This document shows positions 61,485 to 64,000 of a stretch of 64,000 nt of DNA, one piece after another; the first letter of the stretch is position 1, and each line of letters opens with the position of its first letter. The notes under the pieces were generated by a model that worked only from the letters and a program-made list of their open reading frames with translations, did not search any database and was not told where the DNA came from. The position numbers and the translations under genes were made by a program. The DNA is from Saxibacter everestensis (GTDB taxonomy: Bacteria; Actinomycetota; Actinomycetes; Actinomycetales; Brevibacteriaceae), in contig NZ_CP090958.1 in the NCBI RefSeq assembly GCF_025787225.1, forward strand, positions 3,984,524 through 4,048,523, read 5' to 3'.

Positions 61485-61532
61485 TTGCGTCTGCCGCGAC
61501 GAACCCGCATACTAAAACGAATGTCGTTCGTT
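61485..61532 (+). promoter_or_regulatory. APC permease promoter with TetR-like operator
   Basis: TTGCGT (61485-61490) and CATACT (61508-61513), separated by 17 bases, form a sigma-70-like promoter. Immediately downstream, AACGAA-TGTCG-TTCGTT (61516-61532) is a perfect 6-base inverted repeat, a shape typical of TetR operators. The regulator is not in the window unless the MarR protein acts here. Confidence 0.65.
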
Positions 61533-61564
61533 AAGTGACACACATCTCATTCTGGAGCAACAAC

Positions 61565-63103
61565 TTGCACAACCCAACCGCAACGAAGCCGAGCAAGGCC
61601 GGGCCCTCCGGTACGTCGAACAAGGGCCTCGCCAAAGGGCAATTGGGACTGCTGGCGATCATCGTCATCGGAATCTCAACTATCGCCCCGGCCTACGTGC
61701 TCACCAGCACGCTTGGGTTGACTGTCGCGGAGATAGGCGTTCACCTTCCGGCGATTTTCATCGTCGGATTCATACCGATGTTTCTGGTCGCCCTCGGGTA
61801 TAAGGAACTGAATGCCGACTCGCCGGACAGCGGCACCTCGTTCACCTGGGTCACCAAGGCGTTTGGTCCGGTGATTGGCTGGATGGGCGGCTGGGGTCTG
61901 CTCGCGGCCAACATCATTGTGCTCTCCAACCTGGCGGGAGTAGCGGTCGACTTCTTCTATCTCTTTCTGGCGCAGCTCACCGGCCAACCCGGAATCGCCG
62001 ATCTGGCCGCGAATAAGCCACTTAATATCCTCACATGTCTGGTCTTCATGGGATTGGCGGTATGGGTGTCCTGCAGGGGGATACGAACCACTAAATCGGT
62101 GCAGTGCGTACTCGTCGGCTTCCAGCTTCTCGTGCTCGGCTGGTACATAGTCCAGGCGTTCAGCAAGATTGCCGCCGGATCGGCGTCCGGGATGGCATTC
62201 CAGTGGAGCTGGTTCAATCCCTTTGGAATCGAGAGCTTCTCGGCATTCGCGGCCGGCTTGTCGCTGTCGATCTTCGCTTTCTGGGGCTGGGATGTTTGCC
62301 TGACCGTGAGCGAGGAAGCTACCAACGGACGACGAGTGTCCGGACTAGCCGCCACCGTCACGGCAACCGTCATCCTGGTGATCTACCTGCTGGGCTCGAT
62401 TGCGTCCCTAATGTTTGCCGGCGTCGGCGACACGGGCATCGGGCTCAATAATCCGGAGAATTCCGAGAACGTTTTCACGTCGATTGCCGCACCGGTGATG
62501 GGGCCGTTCGCAATCCTGCTCTCGCTGGCCGTTCTTTCCAGCTGTGGGGCATCGCTGCAGTCAACCTTCGTGTCGCCGGCAAGGACGTTGCTCGCGATGG
62601 GGTACTACAAGGCGTTGCCGCAGAAGCTGGCAAAGGTCAACCCACGCTTCAACTCGCCGGTCAATGCCACTGTGCTCGCCGGAATCATTTCGGCGGCGTT
62701 CTATACGATGATGCGGATCCTCAGTGAGAACGTGCTGAATGACACCATCCAGGCCCTCGGCCTGATGATCTGCTTCTACTACGGCATTACCGCCTTCGCC
62801 TGCGTCTGGTACTTCCGGGATTCACTGTTCAACAGCGTGCGGAATTTCCTGTATCGGCTGTGTGCGCCACTGCTCGGTGGCATCGGTCTCACGGTTGTTT
62901 TCCTGCAGACTGCGATTGACAGTTGGGAACCGGCATTCGGCAGCGGTTCAGAGCTGTTCGGCGTGGGCCTGGTCTTCGTGATCGGGATCGGAATTCTGGC
63001 TGCCGGCGCCATCGTGATGGCGGTGTTCTACCGGCGCAACCCCGGGTTCTTCCGGGGCGAGACACTCGATAAATCCACCGGCTCGCTCGTCGTGCCCGAG
63101 TAA
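61565..63103 (+). CDS. APC superfamily amino-acid/polyamine permease
   Basis: The TTG at 61565 follows TGGAGC with a seven-base gap and gives 512 residues; GTG at 61535 would overlap no ribosome-binding site. It has twelve membrane helices. The first holds LGLLAIIVIGISTIAPAYVLTSTLG, the family's GxxxxxG-type unwound segment. Later are GTSFTWVTKAFGPVIGWMGGW, FAFWGWDVCLTVSEEATNGRR (the conserved GxD-x-EE motif) and VSPARTLLAMGYYKALPQKLAKVNPRFNSPV. It imports amino acids or polyamines by proton coupling; the substrate is not predictable. A TetR-like operator covers its promoter. Confidence 0.93.
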   Translation: MHNPTATKPSKAGPSGTSNKGLAKGQLGLLAIIVIGISTIAPAYVLTSTLGLTVAEIGVHLPAIFIVGFIPMFLVALGYKELNADSPDSGTSFTWVTKAFGPVIGWMGGWGLLAANIIVLSNLAGVAVDFFYLFLAQLTGQPGIADLAANKPLNILTCLVFMGLAVWVSCRGIRTTKSVQCVLVGFQLLVLGWYIVQAFSKIAAGSASGMAFQWSWFNPFGIESFSAFAAGLSLSIFAFWGWDVCLTVSEEATNGRRVSGLAATVTATVILVIYLLGSIASLMFAGVGDTGIGLNNPENSENVFTSIAAPVMGPFAILLSLAVLSSCGASLQSTFVSPARTLLAMGYYKALPQKLAKVNPRFNSPVNATVLAGIISAAFYTMMRILSENVLNDTIQALGLMICFYYGITAFACVWYFRDSLFNSVRNFLYRLCAPLLGGIGLTVVFLQTAIDSWEPAFGSGSELFGVGLVFVIGIGILAAGAIVMAVFYRRNPGFFRGETLDKSTGSLVVPE

Positions 63104-63120
63104 GCAACGGCTACCAACCC

Positions 63121-63190
63121 AAAACGGTCCGCTCTTTCGCTGTCATATGCACTCATATGTGACGACGTTGCCGAAAGAGCGGACCGTTTT
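63121..63190. terminator. Large perfect hairpin after the permease gene
   Basis: AAAACGGTCCGCTCTTTCG (63121-63139) pairs without mismatch with CGAAAGAGCGGACCGTTTT (63172-63190). The 32-base loop holds an inner dyad around CATATG repeats. The A-run and T-run on the two sides allow bidirectional termination. It begins 17 bases after the permease stop. Confidence 0.8.
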
Positions 63191-63192
63191 GC

Positions 63193-63694
63193 TGTTTAGG
63201 CTGGTGCCTTAAGTCTGATTCCTGGACCATGGCGCCTTCCGCGGCGACCTTTGTAGCCTGGCCGACGTTGAGGGCCAGAAATGCCGACCGTCGAGCTGAA
63301 ACTCGCCGGAGATTAGTGCCCGCTGTTCGGCCGGCAGGGGATCGGGAGCGTCCTGCAGCTCGGCATCGTCGAGTTCCAGCACGTCGCCGACCCGCACCAA
63401 GTGAAACTATCTCGCCGCGGTTCTGAATCACCGTTCGCCAGGCGCGAACCGTCAGTTGCCATCGCGAACCGTCACTGGATGTTCGAGGTACGTATCGACC
63501 CCGGGACGCGGAGGCTCAATGGATTTTGCAGAAATCCCTGCCCAGCCCAACTTGCGTGGGAACGAGCCGGAGACGAATATAGTGACTTGCGGGACTGGGA
63601 CTCGTCGAGCCCGTGATTATCGATCATTCAACTTGGATCGCGCTCCCGGACGCCAATCATCCTCAAGCTCAATCAAACCCTTGGAGTTGCTTCG
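63193..63694. other. Stretch without a confident gene; possible decayed gene
   Basis: On the minus strand, frames at 63400-63209 (VRVGDVLELDDAELQDAP, then PAEQRALISGEFQLDG) and 63431-63153 (FLALNVGQATKVAAEGAMVQ) can be joined by a frameshift and could be the remains of a gene. I recognise no family. The last 260 bases before wecB hold no other signal apart from its ribosome-binding site. Confidence 0.3.
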
Positions 63695-64000
63695 ATGCCG
63701 AAGCCGAAAATCCTGACAATCTATGGCACCAGACCGGAAGCGATCAAGGTCGCGCCGGTGATCAAGGCGATAGAAGGAAGCAAAAAGCTCGAGGGGATCG
63801 TCGCAGTAACAGCGCAGCATCGAGAGATGCTCGACCAGGTGAACGACCTCTTTGATATCGTGCCCGATCATGATTTGAACATCATGGGACATGGCCAGAC
63901 CCTGAACGACATTGCGGCACGGGTTATCGGTGGTGTCGACGAGATCCTCGCGAAGACGCTCCCAGACGCTGTAATCGTTCAAGGAGATACCACAACGGTA
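63695..64000 (+). CDS. wecB: UDP-GlcNAc 2-epimerase, N-terminal part (cut by the window edge)
   Basis: The first 102 residues are visible. KPKILTIYGTRPEAIKVAPVIKAIEG is the family start; VAVTAQHREMLDQVNDLFDI is the conserved second helix; HDLNIMGHGQTLNDIAARVIGGVDEIL and VIVQGDTTTV complete the N-terminal nucleotide-binding domain. The enzyme interconverts UDP-GlcNAc and UDP-ManNAc and feeds the WecC-like dehydrogenase and WecG-like transferase. GGAG lies eight bases before the ATG. It is a different, full version of the fragment at 42893. The rest lies beyond position 64000. Confidence 0.92.
   Translation, partial: MPKPKILTIYGTRPEAIKVAPVIKAIEGSKKLEGIVAVTAQHREMLDQVNDLFDIVPDHDLNIMGHGQTLNDIAARVIGGVDEILAKTLPDAVIVQGDTTTV

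Noticed and set aside
63153..63431. Minus-strand frames that could be joined by a frameshift
   Set aside because: No family recognised, so only listed as a possible decayed gene.
1..64000. Search for tRNA, rRNA, CRISPR arrays, prophage and conjugation genes
   Set aside because: No T-arm-like sequences, no regularly spaced repeats with unique spacers, and no phage or conjugation modules were seen by eye.

Overview
The window reads as chromosomal DNA of a high-GC Gram-positive actinobacterium, most likely of the Micrococcales type, although the sequence alone does not fix the genus. The evidence is actinobacterial gene content: mycothiol-type DinB proteins, a glucosyl-3-phosphoglycerate synthase, an MhuD-like haem-degrading enzyme, an HspR/HAIR-controlled dnaK operon, an LCP cell-wall ligase, a stand-alone LigD-type polymerase, an LPXTG surface protein, frequent GTG/TTG starts and several probably leaderless genes. 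No rRNA, tRNA, CRISPR array or intact prophage was seen.

Region 1-7.2 kb holds small metabolic and regulatory genes with decay: a frameshifted DinB gene, a VOC protein, an intact DinB protein, a chemoreceptor tail, an HxlR/DUF1761 divergent pair, a Mu-type transposase remnant, and a MerR-controlled DrrA-type drug exporter whose permease has lost its first membrane segment. Region 7.5-9.7 kb is a two-gene SipW/TasA-like locus in which the signal peptidase is fused to a second substrate-like module. Region 9.7-22 kb is a mosaic of single genes and small operons (SDR, methyltransferase, GNAT, LigD polymerase, LPXTG adhesin, SnoaL/MarR, mhuD, GyrI-like, DUF402, LolA-like plus ABC exporter, TetR/DoxX), several with clear palindromic operators.

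Region 22.2-26.5 kb is a tight, translationally coupled four-gene operon: gpgS, a GT4 glycosyltransferase, a Gfo/Idh/MocA oxidoreductase and an MDR dehydrogenase. It looks like a small pathway for a modified glycosyl-glycerate or related glycoside that I cannot name. Region 26.6-35.9 kb holds DUF2254, VOC, a VapBC pair, an MBL hydrolase, a class B PBP, a frameshifted Asp/Glu racemase, a mycothiol-type protein and an orphan 544-residue protein of unknown function with lower GC. Region 36-40.3 kb is the dnaK-grpE-dnaJ-hspR heat-shock operon behind two HAIR operators.

From 40.5 kb to the end lies a Wzx/Wzy-dependent polysaccharide locus: LCP ligase, WecG/TagA transferase, two GT4 enzymes, flippase, two hexapeptide acetyltransferases, polymerase, UDP-sugar dehydrogenase, epimerase, then a convergent operon of Wzc-like kinase, low-molecular-weight phosphatase, beta-propeller-like protein and polyprenyl-phosphate sugar transferase. 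A wecB gene starts at the right edge and is cut by it. WecB plus the WecC-like dehydrogenase suggests an N-acetylmannosaminuronic acid-containing polymer. The locus is riddled with decayed transposases (IS3 twice, IS1634, IS5, IS4 types) and carries ghosts of a second wecB and a second wecC, so it appears to have been rebuilt by replacement of an older cassette. A MarR/DUF998 pair and an APC permease with its own promoter and operator lie between wzc and wecB.
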